A DNA stretch of 64,000 nt from Aquiluna sp. (GCA_021741585.1 JAIOXN010000001.1:1008235-1072234), one strand, 5' to 3'. Positions 54,805 through 64,000 are shown, numbered from the stretch's first letter. Program-made: numbers and translations. The notes: generated by a model not told the origin, from the sequence alone.

Positions 54805-57744
54805 TTGAATAAAGCCAGCAAGCTACTTGGTTCGATACTCGCAATCTCAATTGCCATCTCCGGAAACCCTGCGATGGCCGATGACCTTAGCTCTCGCATC
54901 GAATTGATCGCCGAGGCCGAACCAGACGAGTGCTTCTTTGAAATTGGAGAATCGGCTCCGTTGGCTTATGGCGATGCATGTGAACGGGAAGTTTTCGAAG
55001 GTGATGTTTCACTTGGTTTTGAAGATGGAATCCCGAAAACCAACGAAGCGTATATCTGGAGCTTGACTGCCTCAAGAGGCAAGATCTGGTTTGGAACTGG
55101 AGCAAATGTCAATTGTTTGGTTGGTGGGCTATATCTAGGCGCTTCCTTGGCCAGCCGGAGCGATGATTCTGTTTGCGAATATGGTGAGAGTTCATTTTTG
55201 GCAGCTTCCGGATCGGGATTGCCCGCTGGCTTTGGTGACTGGCGACCGCCCAAGATTTATCTGGCCGACAAAGATGGTGCAACGCCTCCCCAAAATAAGT
55301 CATCCGGTCTTCAGGGTGAACACCTTGCAAGACTCAACAGCACCGTTGGTCTGAGGGCCGCCGGGACCCTCGACGATAGCCTGGTTTTCCTGGCAGGCCC
55401 TTCATTTTTAGGCACCATAAATATTTTTGTCTTTTCCAGTCTCACCGGGCAATTTCTAGATTCAGCATCGCTGTCTGACTATTCGAACATTAGAAACTTT
55501 CGGATACACGATGGAGTTCTCTATGCAGGTGTAGCTAAAGGTTCAAGTCAAGGCGCGATTCTGGCATTTACGGGAAACCAGGATGACCCCTTGGATTTCA
55601 GCGAGGACCTTGTAGTTGATGCAGGTGAAATAGCAGAGTTTGCCTTTTTAGACGATCGCCTCTACTTCGGCACCTGGCCGGAGTTGGGTGACAATCCTGA
55701 GAACGAGGCGGCAGTTTATGTCGGCCCTGAAATGACGCCAATCGGAAGTTTCGGTTCTAGTGATGACTACGAGCAGATCTGGACTGCATCAAACTATGAG
55801 CCGGATGAGGTCATCGCTCGGACCTATGGTGTTGGAGCCATGAGGGCGTTTGAGGGTCAAATGTATTGGGGCACGATGCATGTTCCATTCACAGCACTTG
55901 CTGCTAAGGCTCAGGTCTATGGGCCACCTCTGTCTCAAGAGGAAACAATCGCTGACCTACTCGGCACACTCCGCGCCAGCAGCTACTACAGGTTCAATCC
56001 AGAGAACCTTGTTGATGTTTTCGATCCCGATTCTTTCTCTCCGGTTGGTTTTGCCGAGTTGCTTTATGGAAACCCGATCTTGCCTGTCTACGCAGAAGAT
56101 ACTGGTTGGACTTATTTACCTAATGGCATCGGAGTTCCAACCTATGGCCTGGCTGGCTTTGGAAACCCATTCAATAACTATGCGTGGAGCATGACCGAGT
56201 TCGAAGGTGAGCTCCTAATTGGAACCATGGACTGGTCTTATCTCATTCTCCCTGGGGTGGCTCCAGATTTTGACCCGAGTGAATTTAGCGCACTTGCGGC
56301 AGTTCGAATATTTCTTGCCCAATTCGTTGAGCAACTTGATGCGCTAAGCACCAGTGTCGGAGAAGTTGAGGATCTTGCTGATCTCACAGATCAACTTGAC
56401 TCAGTCTCAACCGCGACCATATTTTTTAGTGACCTATTTCCCCCTGGTTCACCGCCAAACACAATTCTTGAGGATGTCTCGCAGGACTTCGCAAACCTGA
56501 GCGAAGAGATCGATGCGGGTGGCCTGGATGATGCGCGCGAAGCGGCTATCAGGGTTCAATTGCAAGAGGACATTGGTGAAATCCAAACCGTCCTGGAGTT
56601 TCTTGACAGCCTACTTGAAGCCCTGTCCGCTATTTCGGTGGCCGACACGACGATCTTGCTGGCTTCCCTTGGAACCCTCGAAGAGAGTATTTCTGGAATT
56701 CTGAACGAGTTGGATTCCGCTGGAGTAGCTGCGTTGCCCGAAGTTGCAGATGAGCTTGACGACGTGCTTGAGATTCTCATTTCTCTTGACGAGGAATTCC
56801 CTGATGTGTTTGGTTTTGACGTCATTGCCAATCAACTTGGCACCATCCTCAATGACATTCGATCCGGTGAACTTTCATCTGAAGAACAAGAGCAACTAGT
56901 CATAGATCTGGAGAACCTTCTAATCTCATTCCTTCAGACCTCAGAGTCGATTGCTGGTGTTGTGGTCTCGATCCAGCAGCTAAACCCTCAACTCTCCTAT
57001 GGAGCCGATCTGTTCGCCATTAGCTCTTCAACCACTCCGGCGACGGTAGTTTCAAGCGATGGCCTTGGAAATGAATTGAACTACGGCTTTAGAACCATGA
57101 TCGAAGACTCCGGAGAGCTCTTCATAGGAACTGCAAACCCGATGAACCTCAGCCCAGACGGTGGCTGGCAACTGTTAGCAACTAGATCCCAGATCACCCA
57201 AGAGCAGGAAACACCAAGGTCGATACGAGTCGTTGCTTCGACTCCGATGCCGGTCATTACTAGCTATGACAGAAGTGGACATGAGGTCCAAACCCTTGAA
57301 ATCCGCGGCAGCCAATTGAATCTTATTTCTGGTGTAACAACCGCAGGCATGAGTGTGACTCACTCAGTGATGAGTCCATCTGTAATTCAATTCCAAGTTC
57401 CATCAATGCCTGTTGGTAAACATGTCCTAGAACTTAAGGTTTTCGGAACAAGCACCGTCCTTAATCTTCCATTTGAGGTCGTGGCCAAGCCACTATTGCA
57501 ATCCGGGGTTGGTAGCAATCAAAAGTTGAACGCAGGATCCTTCAAGGGTTTCGTGGCTATCTATGCCAAGGGTTATGAAAATTCTCGCTTGAGTGCCAAG
57601 GTTGGCAAAGACTGGCTGATCGTCCCAAACCTAAAGTCAGGATTTGCGAGGCTAGTTGAGTTCACCGGTCCAGGCCGCTTGATTCAGGTCAAGATCTACA
57701 TAGACCGCAAACTCGTGACCACTATCCCTGTCACAACCAAGTAG
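54805..57744 (+). CDS. Secreted propeller-like protein with helical insert and shared C-terminal domain
   Basis: I prefer the TTG at 54805 (979 residues), preceded by GGAG at 7 bases, over the TTG at 54775. The signal peptide is NKASKLLGSILAISIAISGN, cut near AMA. Blade-like strands recur (KIWFGTGANV; VLYAGVAKG; RLYFGTWPE; QMYWGTMH; ELLIGTMDW; ELFIGTANP), suggesting a beta-propeller. An acidic, leucine-rich helical stretch of about 230 residues (about 500-735) interrupts it, with heptad-like LxxxL spacing. An IPT/TIG-like domain (about 840-905) and the shared terminal domain (AGSFKGFVAIYAKG to IPVTTK) follow. I do not recognise the whole protein. Confidence 0.75.
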   Translation: MNKASKLLGSILAISIAISGNPAMADDLSSRIELIAEAEPDECFFEIGESAPLAYGDACEREVFEGDVSLGFEDGIPKTNEAYIWSLTASRGKIWFGTGANVNCLVGGLYLGASLASRSDDSVCEYGESSFLAASGSGLPAGFGDWRPPKIYLADKDGATPPQNKSSGLQGEHLARLNSTVGLRAAGTLDDSLVFLAGPSFLGTINIFVFSSLTGQFLDSASLSDYSNIRNFRIHDGVLYAGVAKGSSQGAILAFTGNQDDPLDFSEDLVVDAGEIAEFAFLDDRLYFGTWPELGDNPENEAAVYVGPEMTPIGSFGSSDDYEQIWTASNYEPDEVIARTYGVGAMRAFEGQMYWGTMHVPFTALAAKAQVYGPPLSQEETIADLLGTLRASSYYRFNPENLVDVFDPDSFSPVGFAELLYGNPILPVYAEDTGWTYLPNGIGVPTYGLAGFGNPFNNYAWSMTEFEGELLIGTMDWSYLILPGVAPDFDPSEFSALAAVRIFLAQFVEQLDALSTSVGEVEDLADLTDQLDSVSTATIFFSDLFPPGSPPNTILEDVSQDFANLSEEIDAGGLDDAREAAIRVQLQEDIGEIQTVLEFLDSLLEALSAISVADTTILLASLGTLEESISGILNELDSAGVAALPEVADELDDVLEILISLDEEFPDVFGFDVIANQLGTILNDIRSGELSSEEQEQLVIDLENLLISFLQTSESIAGVVVSIQQLNPQLSYGADLFAISSSTTPATVVSSDGLGNELNYGFRTMIEDSGELFIGTANPMNLSPDGGWQLLATRSQITQEQETPRSIRVVASTPMPVITSYDRSGHEVQTLEIRGSQLNLISGVTTAGMSVTHSVMSPSVIQFQVPSMPVGKHVLELKVFGTSTVLNLPFEVVAKPLLQSGVGSNQKLNAGSFKGFVAIYAKGYENSRLSAKVGKDWLIVPNLKSGFARLVEFTGPGRLIQVKIYIDRKLVTTIPVTTK

Positions 57745-57786
57745 GTCAAGGAGAATCATCACCGCGAAGTGACGGCCTCCTATTCT

Positions 57787-59328
57787 CTAAAAAACAAGTG
57801 GGCAGGTCAGGTTCTCTTTGTCTATGCTGCGGTCTCGGTTTTCCATGTTGATGCAAACATATTCAGGGTCAGAGCCGGGGGTCCAATCTGGAATCTTTGA
57901 GATTGAAACCAAGTCGCTGTCCTGATTCGCTTGATTCACGGTGATGTGATATCCAGCAATGTCAATCGAGTTGCCTTCATAAAAAACGGCATCCAAAACT
58001 TGCTCCTGGTTTCCGCCCGGCATAGAAACTTGTAATAGCCTTCTGCCTTCAGGCGCAAGGATTGTCATCGCCCCCTGCCCATGAGGGATATGGGTGTCAA
58101 TGTATTGAATCAACACCCCATCGCGGGATCTTTCCATCGGTGCATCAAACTCAGTGAGCCTATGGGATTCAATCAGCAATAGCTCATGCTCACTGAGCTT
58201 GAGCATCACACCCTTGGTCCGGTCATCCTGAATGTGGTTGCTAGCAATCTCCACTGAGCCATCCACAAAGGTTTCAGCTGTGTAGCAGCTCAGCTCGTTA
58301 GGATCCAACCAGTCCATTAGCCACAGCAACCAGCTGTTGATTCTGCGTAGCTGGTTGGCGGTGTTCAAGACGTCATATCCATAGTTTGGGGCAGGAAAGG
58401 TAGTTGGTTGAGCCCTAAAGCTATTTAGGTCAACCCAATATAGATCTGGCATCTTCAGGTAGTGAAGAGTTTCATGGACCCAGAAGGCCCAAAGTTGGTT
58501 ATCGGGCCGGTAGTGAAAACTACCTGGAGTAAAGCCGCGCTCAATCACCGCTTCATCAGTTTGAAAGCTGCCATTACCCGGAGGCCAGAGGTTGAACTCG
58601 GACATAGCATCCTGAAATCTCGGTACAACAAACATCACAATCTCAACCCCGGTGAAGTCAACCAGAGGATCAGCAGCACCTAGTGCCTGGTTCCAAAAGA
58701 AATCAATCGCTGCTCGGTTTGAATCACCCCACTGGTTGGCATTCTGTTCATACTCAGACTGCGCAAACTTCTCACTCTCTGCCGCCATCTCAATCCACTC
58801 CGGATAAACGTCAATATCCAGTGTCAGTCTGCCGCCAGAGTAGGCCTCATACCATTTCGAATACTTCGATGCTGCCTCTGGCAGAAATGACATTGGATCA
58901 ACATCATCTTTCAAATCTGGCCAGTCAACCGGAATCACCATCACCTTGTAATTACCATCTGGGAGGCGATAAGGGTCAGTTGCCCTTGGGAATCCAGTGG
59001 TGTTGTCCTTATATCTCTGCCGATCCTCATTCACCTCAACTAACATGCACGGCTCCAAGTCGGTTGCAGTGTTCAGGGCAGCCAAGGCACGCTCGGGGGT
59101 GGTCTTATCTGTAGGGCAAGTGGCAAGGAACGAGTACATTGAGGCATCGCCCAGAATATATAAAGGGTCAACCTCAGGGGTATCACATTCAACAACCTCG
59201 GGCTGAGCCGATTCTTCGGCCGTAGCCGAGGTTGTTGGCGTTGATTCGATCTCAGCGGCTGTTGCGCAACCTGCGAGCACCAGTCCTGGAGCCAATAAGC
59301 GAACAACTAGTTTCAGGACTCTATTCAT
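57787..59328 (-). CDS. M6-type metalloprotease-like lipoprotein
   Basis: This 513-residue protein has a signal peptide with lipobox VLAGC (Cys near residue 21) followed by a Ser/Thr/Glu linker. The zinc motif HETLHYLKMPDLY lies at residues 285-297 (His285, Glu286, His289, with Asp295 as a likely third ligand), the pattern of M6 immune-inhibitor-A peptidases (HExxHxLGLPDxY). VMVIPVDWPDLKDD near residue 110 is also M6-like. It would sit on the outer face of the membrane. It is convergent with the propeller-like gene and lies downstream of the LuxR-type regulator, so it may process surface proteins of this island. Confidence 0.75.
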   Translation of the reverse strand: MNRVLKLVVRLLAPGLVLAGCATAAEIESTPTTSATAEESAQPEVVECDTPEVDPLYILGDASMYSFLATCPTDKTTPERALAALNTATDLEPCMLVEVNEDRQRYKDNTTGFPRATDPYRLPDGNYKVMVIPVDWPDLKDDVDPMSFLPEAASKYSKWYEAYSGGRLTLDIDVYPEWIEMAAESEKFAQSEYEQNANQWGDSNRAAIDFFWNQALGAADPLVDFTGVEIVMFVVPRFQDAMSEFNLWPPGNGSFQTDEAVIERGFTPGSFHYRPDNQLWAFWVHETLHYLKMPDLYWVDLNSFRAQPTTFPAPNYGYDVLNTANQLRRINSWLLWLMDWLDPNELSCYTAETFVDGSVEIASNHIQDDRTKGVMLKLSEHELLLIESHRLTEFDAPMERSRDGVLIQYIDTHIPHGQGAMTILAPEGRRLLQVSMPGGNQEQVLDAVFYEGNSIDIAGYHITVNQANQDSDLVSISKIPDWTPGSDPEYVCINMENRDRSIDKENLTCPLVF

Positions 59329-59519
59329 GTTGATTACCCCCTCAACAAATCTTAGTTAGAAGCCAGGGCAAGAAGGCTCACCATGAGGTCGTGAAAGCAA
59401 AGAGGCACTTTCTAATGAAACTCATTTCACTTGCTTCCAAGAGGAAATAAATCTGGAGCAAGCATTATGAGCTAGCTAAATTCAAGCCAATTTGTTGTTG
59501 AGGTCTCTGGGTTGCCTGG

Positions 59520-60239
59520 CTAAACCTTGATTTCAATGCCTTCAGGCAACAGCCCAAGAGTATTAGCCTTCAAGACAGCCTGTTGCCTGGTGCCAACTCC
59601 TAGAGCACGGAATATCTTTACCGACTCCTGCTTGATGGTTGATTCACTCAGAATCATTTCGTTTGCAATGGCCAGGTTTGTCTTGCCGTGGGCCATCTCA
59701 ATCAAGATCGCTAGTTGGCGATCTGTCATGTCCGAAGGTGATGCGTCTTTCACGCCTTCGCTAGAGCTGACGGTCTTATAGCCAATGGAGTCGAGGAACA
59801 AACCCCCAGCGGCCTGAATGGCTTTCAGGGTCCCATTGGTTGGATTGAAAATAAACGATCCAGGTGTTGAGAGCCGAAGCAGCACACCGACCGGCATGTC
59901 ATCGCGCAAGAGAACACAAGAGACAGCGTCTAGTTCTTTCCCGTCAACATTCAATTTGCCAATGGTTACCTGCCTAGTGTTAGAGGCTTGAGTCATGAGG
60001 CAGTCATCAAACTGAGTCAACTTGACATCTTGATAGCCACGCTTTCCAAACGAACCAAGTATTTCCCATCTACCAGTATTGGTCAGTGCATAGAGCTGGA
60101 TCCCCTCAGTCCCAACACCAAAAAGCTCATCATTGGCCAATCTTCGGCAGAGCTCATTCCCGTTGGAACTAGCACCGAAGATGCCAATCATCCGCACCGC
60201 TTGATCTAGTTCTTCCTGAACGGCTATCAAAGTCCCCAT
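59520..60239 (-). CDS. LuxR-type transcriptional regulator
   Basis: This 239-residue protein has an N-terminal sensing region of about 150 residues resembling a GAF-like fold and a C-terminal LuxR HTH (about 168-230: LTDRQLAILIEMAHGKTNLA, then SESTIKQESVKIFRALGV, TRQQAVLKA). No receiver Asp pattern is seen, so it is a one-component type. It is divergent from the S-layer-like gene across 640 bases and upstream of the metalloprotease on its own strand, making both candidates for its targets. Confidence 0.82.
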   Translation of the reverse strand: MGTLIAVQEELDQAVRMIGIFGASSNGNELCRRLANDELFGVGTEGIQLYALTNTGRWEILGSFGKRGYQDVKLTQFDDCLMTQASNTRQVTIGKLNVDGKELDAVSCVLLRDDMPVGVLLRLSTPGSFIFNPTNGTLKAIQAAGGLFLDSIGYKTVSSSEGVKDASPSDMTDRQLAILIEMAHGKTNLAIANEMILSESTIKQESVKIFRALGVGTRQQAVLKANTLGLLPEGIEIKV

Positions 60240-60415
60240 TGTTACTTCCCCTTACTCCATATGCTCGGACAGTTAGTCCGCACCTGTTGAGCTCCACCCT
60301 AGGTGCCGTAAAAGACATTTTCACCCGAAAGTCCGTACAGACAATAAGCACCCAAGGACATTGATTCATCCCTTCTGAACCACATTTTGCTCCCAAGCAA
60401 CGAATCCGGTAGGCC

Positions 60416-60448
<33 letters not shown>

Positions 60449-60498
60449 TTTAAGGGGAATTCTGAATGTTTTTCGGGAGGTGAACAATTCCCAAACTA

Positions 60499-60533
60499 GA
60501 GAAACTCGAGGCTTGAAATGCCTCGAGTTTCTC
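60499..60533. terminator. Perfect 14-pair hairpin, terminator-like
   Basis: GAGAAACTCGAGGC pairs with GCCTCGAGTTTCTC across TTGAAAT. No strong T-tract follows on either strand, so it may be a terminator of upstream readthrough or an RNA end stabiliser. Confidence 0.55.
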
Positions 60534-60627
60534 TTCTAAGAGCTCGTTACGCATTTGAAGGTTTTTGGGAGATCTGGTTTTTGATTTTGATCTGGCCGCG
60601 GCAATTGTCCGTGGGTCGTGGGATAAG

Positions 60628-60669
60628 CGCTGTCCACCACAGGCCAGCACTGGCCTGTGATGGACAGTG
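60628..60669. repeat. Long inverted repeat
   Basis: Arms around TGTCCACCACAGGCCA and TGGCCTGTGATGGACA enclose a GCAC loop (60647-60650). Pairing covers 16 positions with one mismatch and extends a few more outward. It may be an operator or an untranslated RNA hairpin. Confidence 0.7.
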
Positions 60670-60833
60670 AGGTTTGGGGTTATGGAAATACGGAGTTTGT
60701 AGTACGGACAGACATTTGAAGTGTGCGTTTAGACCTAGGCGTCACCTAGTAACCGATTGCTTCTGCCGCTGGTTACCTAACTATGTAAGGGTGTGCTATC
60801 TCCTGCTTGGTTGGTGGTAACTCGCTCTTACAG

Positions 60834-60855
60834 CCGGATCACAAAAGTGATCTGG
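60834..60855 (+). promoter_or_regulatory. 5' leader hairpin of the S-layer-like gene
   Basis: CCGGATCAC pairs with GTGATCTGG (one G-T pair) across AAAA, ending 24 bases before the ATG. The core ATCACAAAAGTGAT is identical to that at the start of the rplJ leader (37373-37386). A purine-rich AAGAAAGAAAGAGA, the ribosome site, follows. Leader hairpins are known to prolong the life of S-layer mRNAs. Confidence 0.65.
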
Positions 60856-60879
60856 AAACCAAGAAAGAAAGAGACATAC

Positions 60880-63800
60880 ATGTCTAAGAACACAACCCGC
60901 AAGGGTATCGCGTTCGGTGCTATGGTCGCTCTAGGTGCTTCTCTATTTGCTGGTGCTCCTGCACAGGCAAACTCGAGTGGCCCATTGACACTTCTTCCTA
61001 ACGGAGGAACTGCAACTGGAGCAACTTACACCTCGCTAATTGGAGCAGGTTTGACCTTGTCTTCAGTTTTGGATGCTGACAAGCAGCAAACAGCAATTAC
61101 TACTTTCGTAGCAACTAACGTAGACCAGGTCACTCAAGCTGAGTACAACCAGGTTGATGCTATGCCAGCAACCACTGATGGAGAGGTTGCTGTTAAAGTT
61201 GCTCAGTACAACGATTACGCTTTTGGGAGCCCAGCGTACGTTACCGAATTGGTCGGACTTGACGCGGTCAACGGCATTCCAGGTACATGGTTATCTAACC
61301 CTGGTGCGACTAGCTTGCGTGGACTCGTAAACACACTGGCCTCGCGCAACGCGATCGACCCTATTGCTGATGCCTACTACTTGGTCAGCAACCCTGATGG
61401 CGCGACTATCAAGCTGACAGCTGATACTGAGACTCAGGGGTATTACGTTTATGACGAAGATGGCTTTGCTGGTGGACCGGCAACTGCTGGAGCGGAAGAC
61501 GCAACCAAGGGCACACTTGGAATCGTTGACCTAAACTGTGGATACTTGGTTGGCACAACGCCAACGGCTCGTGCGTGTGCTGATTCAGACGACTACGGTT
61601 TTCTGGATGAAGATAAGACATTCGTTGACATCGGCACCACAACTTACATCACCAACGCGGAATTGATCGCAATTAAGGCTATGGACGCGACCAACACCAC
61701 TGTTGGTAACCGCACTATAGAGCCTCTTCACATTGACGCGTTCGACGTAGACGGAACAAGCGCAATTGAGTTAGAGGTGTCTATTTTCACTGACAACCTT
61801 GACAGTTCAGGTGATTCTGATTTGGCGAAACTAAACAACGGTGAATGGACTTCTGCTACTCAGGACGTGACTCTATTGCCTGCGTCAGCTGTGTCTGTAA
61901 CTACTGCAATGAAGGCGTCAACAACTGTTCGCGATGCTGATGAGATTGATGCAACCGTGACTATTGGTTCCAACGTGAACCCACACGCTGTGGCATCAAA
62001 ACTCAAGGTTCTCTTCTACGAGGATGGAACCAAGGTCGATCTCGACACTGATGCGACTTCTCCAACAACTACCGACGCAGTTGGAGCACCAGTATCGGCT
62101 GAAGTTGTTGTCCCAACAGCAGATGCCACGACCGGAGTCATCACAGCTACTGGTAGCCGCAATGGCGCTCTAATCTCAGCTGTATATACCGCTCGTGCGT
62201 TGTTCTCTGGCACAACAACCGACATCTTCGTTGGTGCACGAAGCGTTGCACTTGACCTTCGCGATGGAACAAATGCCACCGTGAAGAGCGCTAAGACCGT
62301 GTTCACCGAGAGCGATGATGTTGCTGTTGATGTAAACAATGACGCAGCAGTTCGTGCTGGTGTAAAGACAGTTACCGTTGTTGGACAGATCACCAAAGAC
62401 ACCACAGCTCTTGACGCCACTCAGGTTGACTATGCAGCTGCAGGTGTTCGTGTTAGCGCAACTGTTACTGGTGTAGCTGTTCACGAGACCAGCACTATCA
62501 CAGTCGCAGGATCAACTGCTGAGATTGTTGAAGCTTTGGACTCAATTACAGTCTTTGGTTACACCAACTCGGACGGTGAATTCCCAATCACAATCAGTTC
62601 GACCACTGGTAAGAACCTTGACTCGGTTTCCGTTCAATTCAAGGCGCTTATGGCAGCTGATGGTACTTACGCAGGCGTTGCTGCGGAGAACGTAACCTGG
62701 GAAACTCCAGCTCTGGAAACGGACCTAGAGGTATCTCCAAGTGCTTACCTAACCGGTGAGACTGTTAACGTAACCTTCACCGCTGTTGACCAGTTCGGTG
62801 TTGGAATGGACTCGACCACCACTGGTCGTGTTTCAATCCGCGTTGACGCGTACGTTGATGGTGCTGTAAAGACCGCAACTTACTCTGAGACCAAGGCAAC
62901 CACCAACGGCGCTGCATCGTTTAGCTTCGCTAACTTTGCAACTGCTGGCTCTGACCAGGAGATCAAGGTAACCGTATTCCAGGCTTCAACTCCTGGAGTA
63001 TCTGCTTACTACACCGTTTACAACAACGTCTCAACCTCAGCGATTGCTATTGCTGATGTGTTTGAGAACCGCGTTCAGTACGTGGATGCAGTAACTGGTA
63101 AGACCTCTGACGTAGCGACACTAAAGTCCGCTACTGATGCTGGTGTTATCGCTGCATTCGGCGCTACCGCAGGTACCGAGTACGCAAACATCGTTGGAAC
63201 TGCACTTGATGCAAACAACGCAGGTCAGCCAGGTGTCCCAGTGACAATTGCTGCTGAAGGCGTTCTGTTCTACGACGCAGAGACCAAGACTCTTGCACTT
63301 GACAGCATCACCGTCCTTGCAAACGGTCAGGGTTTCTTCGATGTGAAGGCTCTATCTCACAAGGTTAACTCAGCTGGTGCAACCGTTACCGTTACCGCTG
63401 GTGGCGTAACTGAGACCACCTTGCTCAAGAGCTACTTGGCTACCAGCATCTCTGCTGCGAACCTGGAGCTTTCATGGGTTCTTCCAGCTGTGATGGTAAA
63501 GGACACCACTTACCTTGTGACTGCCAAGCTAAACGACGTTTGGGGTAACCCAATCCGCACCCTGGACACCACTGGTGACATGAACGTTTACGCTGAGGGA
63601 GCGCTTAATGTAAATGGTGAGCCATTCATCAACCGAAACTTCGGTGTAACTGGTGAGGCAACCTTCTACGTTCGTTCAGTTGCAACAATCGGAGGCCCTG
63701 GAACATTGGGTGCCGCTCTTGATGCATCGTTGCTATACGCAACCGGTAAGGATGCTACAACTGGTACCGTTGCAGACGCTGATCAGTCATTTACCACTGA

Positions 63801-64000
63801 CGTGACTACCACATCATGGAATGAAACACTATGGCCAGCAGGTGCTCTATCAGTAACAGTTGACGTTCTAGATGCAGCTCCTGCTGCTGACCAGAAGGTA
63901 AACGCTGGTTCATTCAAGGGCTATGTAGCACTTTACGCAAAGGGCTACAAGGGTTCCAAGATGACTGCAATCGTTGCAGGTAAGTGGCTAGCAGTTAACT
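60880..64000 (+). CDS. S-layer-like secreted protein (3' end outside window)
   Basis: The frame is open from the ATG at 60880 to the window edge (1,040 codons). A short signal peptide (SKNTTRKGIAFGAMVALGAS, cut near AQA at about residue 27) leads into an acidic, Thr/Ala/Val-rich protein of beta-domain character with Ig-like repeats (for example ETDLEVSPSAYLTGETVNVT). The last visible residues are KVNAGSFKGYVALYAKGYKG and a following GKWLAVN, the start of the terminal domain shared with the proteins ending at 47358 and 57744, so the gene should end about 45 codons beyond the window. CTA is the main leucine codon, pointing to very high expression. This and the long leader suggest the main surface-layer protein. 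Confidence 0.8.
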   Translation, partial: MSKNTTRKGIAFGAMVALGASLFAGAPAQANSSGPLTLLPNGGTATGATYTSLIGAGLTLSSVLDADKQQTAITTFVATNVDQVTQAEYNQVDAMPATTDGEVAVKVAQYNDYAFGSPAYVTELVGLDAVNGIPGTWLSNPGATSLRGLVNTLASRNAIDPIADAYYLVSNPDGATIKLTADTETQGYYVYDEDGFAGGPATAGAEDATKGTLGIVDLNCGYLVGTTPTARACADSDDYGFLDEDKTFVDIGTTTYITNAELIAIKAMDATNTTVGNRTIEPLHIDAFDVDGTSAIELEVSIFTDNLDSSGDSDLAKLNNGEWTSATQDVTLLPASAVSVTTAMKASTTVRDADEIDATVTIGSNVNPHAVASKLKVLFYEDGTKVDLDTDATSPTTTDAVGAPVSAEVVVPTADATTGVITATGSRNGALISAVYTARALFSGTTTDIFVGARSVALDLRDGTNATVKSAKTVFTESDDVAVDVNNDAAVRAGVKTVTVVGQITKDTTALDATQVDYAAAGVRVSATVTGVAVHETSTITVAGSTAEIVEALDSITVFGYTNSDGEFPITISSTTGKNLDSVSVQFKALMAADGTYAGVAAENVTWETPALETDLEVSPSAYLTGETVNVTFTAVDQFGVGMDSTTTGRVSIRVDAYVDGAVKTATYSETKATTNGAASFSFANFATAGSDQEIKVTVFQASTPGVSAYYTVYNNVSTSAIAIADVFENRVQYVDAVTGKTSDVATLKSATDAGVIAAFGATAGTEYANIVGTALDANNAGQPGVPVTIAAEGVLFYDAETKTLALDSITVLANGQGFFDVKALSHKVNSAGATVTVTAGGVTETTLLKSYLATSISAANLELSWVLPAVMVKDTTYLVTAKLNDVWGNPIRTLDTTGDMNVYAEGALNVNGEPFINRNFGVTGEATFYVRSVATIGGPGTLGAALDASLLYATGKDATTGTVADADQSFTTDVTTTSWNETLWPAGALSVTVDVLDAAPAADQKVNAGSFKGYVALYAKGYKGSKMTAIVAGKWLAVN

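Noticed and set aside
57745..57786. Bidirectional terminator between the propeller-like and protease genes
   Set aside because: AGGAG/CTCCT with an inner TCAC/GTGA can be drawn, but with large bulges and no T-tract on the plus strand, so it is not supported.
60450..60650. Small leftward reading frame of 66 codons in the S-layer regulatory region
   Set aside because: It crosses a perfect hairpin, has no ribosome site or recognisable features, and is best explained as chance.
62016..62484. Leftward reading frames inside the S-layer-like gene
   Set aside because: They are antisense to a long secreted-protein frame with biased codon use, and their composition reflects that bias.

Overview
The window looks like part of the chromosome of a small-genome, moderate-GC actinobacterium, most likely a freshwater Microbacteriaceae (Rhodoluna/Aquiluna-like). 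The reasons are the gene orders tRNA-Trp-secE-nusG-rplK-rplA and hadA-hadB-murB, an acidic extension on NusG, menaquinone genes, an FprA-type reductase, many TTG/GTG starts and base composition near one half. Family names come from reading the translated sequence; no database search was run.

Layout. 1-6.4 kb: the end of a leftward isochorismate synthase gene, then a rightward run of a small membrane protein, menG, a polyprenyl diphosphate synthase, a ferredoxin/NADP reductase, an MFS carrier and manA. 6.4-13.3 kb: a YajQ-like protein and a LacI-family regulator, tRNA-Tyr with its terminator, a GNAT gene lying between the tRNA and a decayed copy of the same tRNA plus terminator, an MFS exporter, another GNAT protein and an MMPL transporter. 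13.3-22.5 kb: a maltodextrin block with two leftward alpha-glucosidases diverging from malE-, malF- and malG-like genes and a cyclomaltodextrinase-like enzyme. LacI-type operators lie in the divergent region and also upstream of the LacI-family gene at 7 kb. No ATPase gene is present, so a shared MsiK/MalK-type ATPase elsewhere is expected. 22.5-28.5 kb: tRNA-Thr, tRNA-Met, hadA-hadB-murB, an aminotransferase, then tRNA-Trp, secE, nusG, rplK and rplA. 28.5-38.5 kb: a RecB-like nuclease, a response regulator and membrane kinase pair, a sugar kinase, a membrane protein, a HAD phosphatase, a glutaredoxin, a DEAD-box helicase and the rplJL operon with an L10 leader/attenuator.

38.5-64 kb is an accessory cell-surface island. 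It holds a giant repeat protein of about 2,900 residues split by an apparent frameshift. Two tandem modules follow, each an adenylate-forming ligase plus a secreted glycine-rich protein with InlB-type repeat, IPT/TIG-like and OmpA-like domains. Then come a propeller-like secreted protein with a long helical insert, an M6-type metalloprotease lipoprotein, a LuxR-type regulator and, divergent from it, a large S-layer-like gene running off the window. The giant protein, the propeller-like protein and the S-layer-like protein share a C-terminal domain of about 75 residues that I do not recognise and that may be an anchoring domain. The doubled ligase plus surface-protein module and this shared terminal domain are the best candidates for undescribed biology here.
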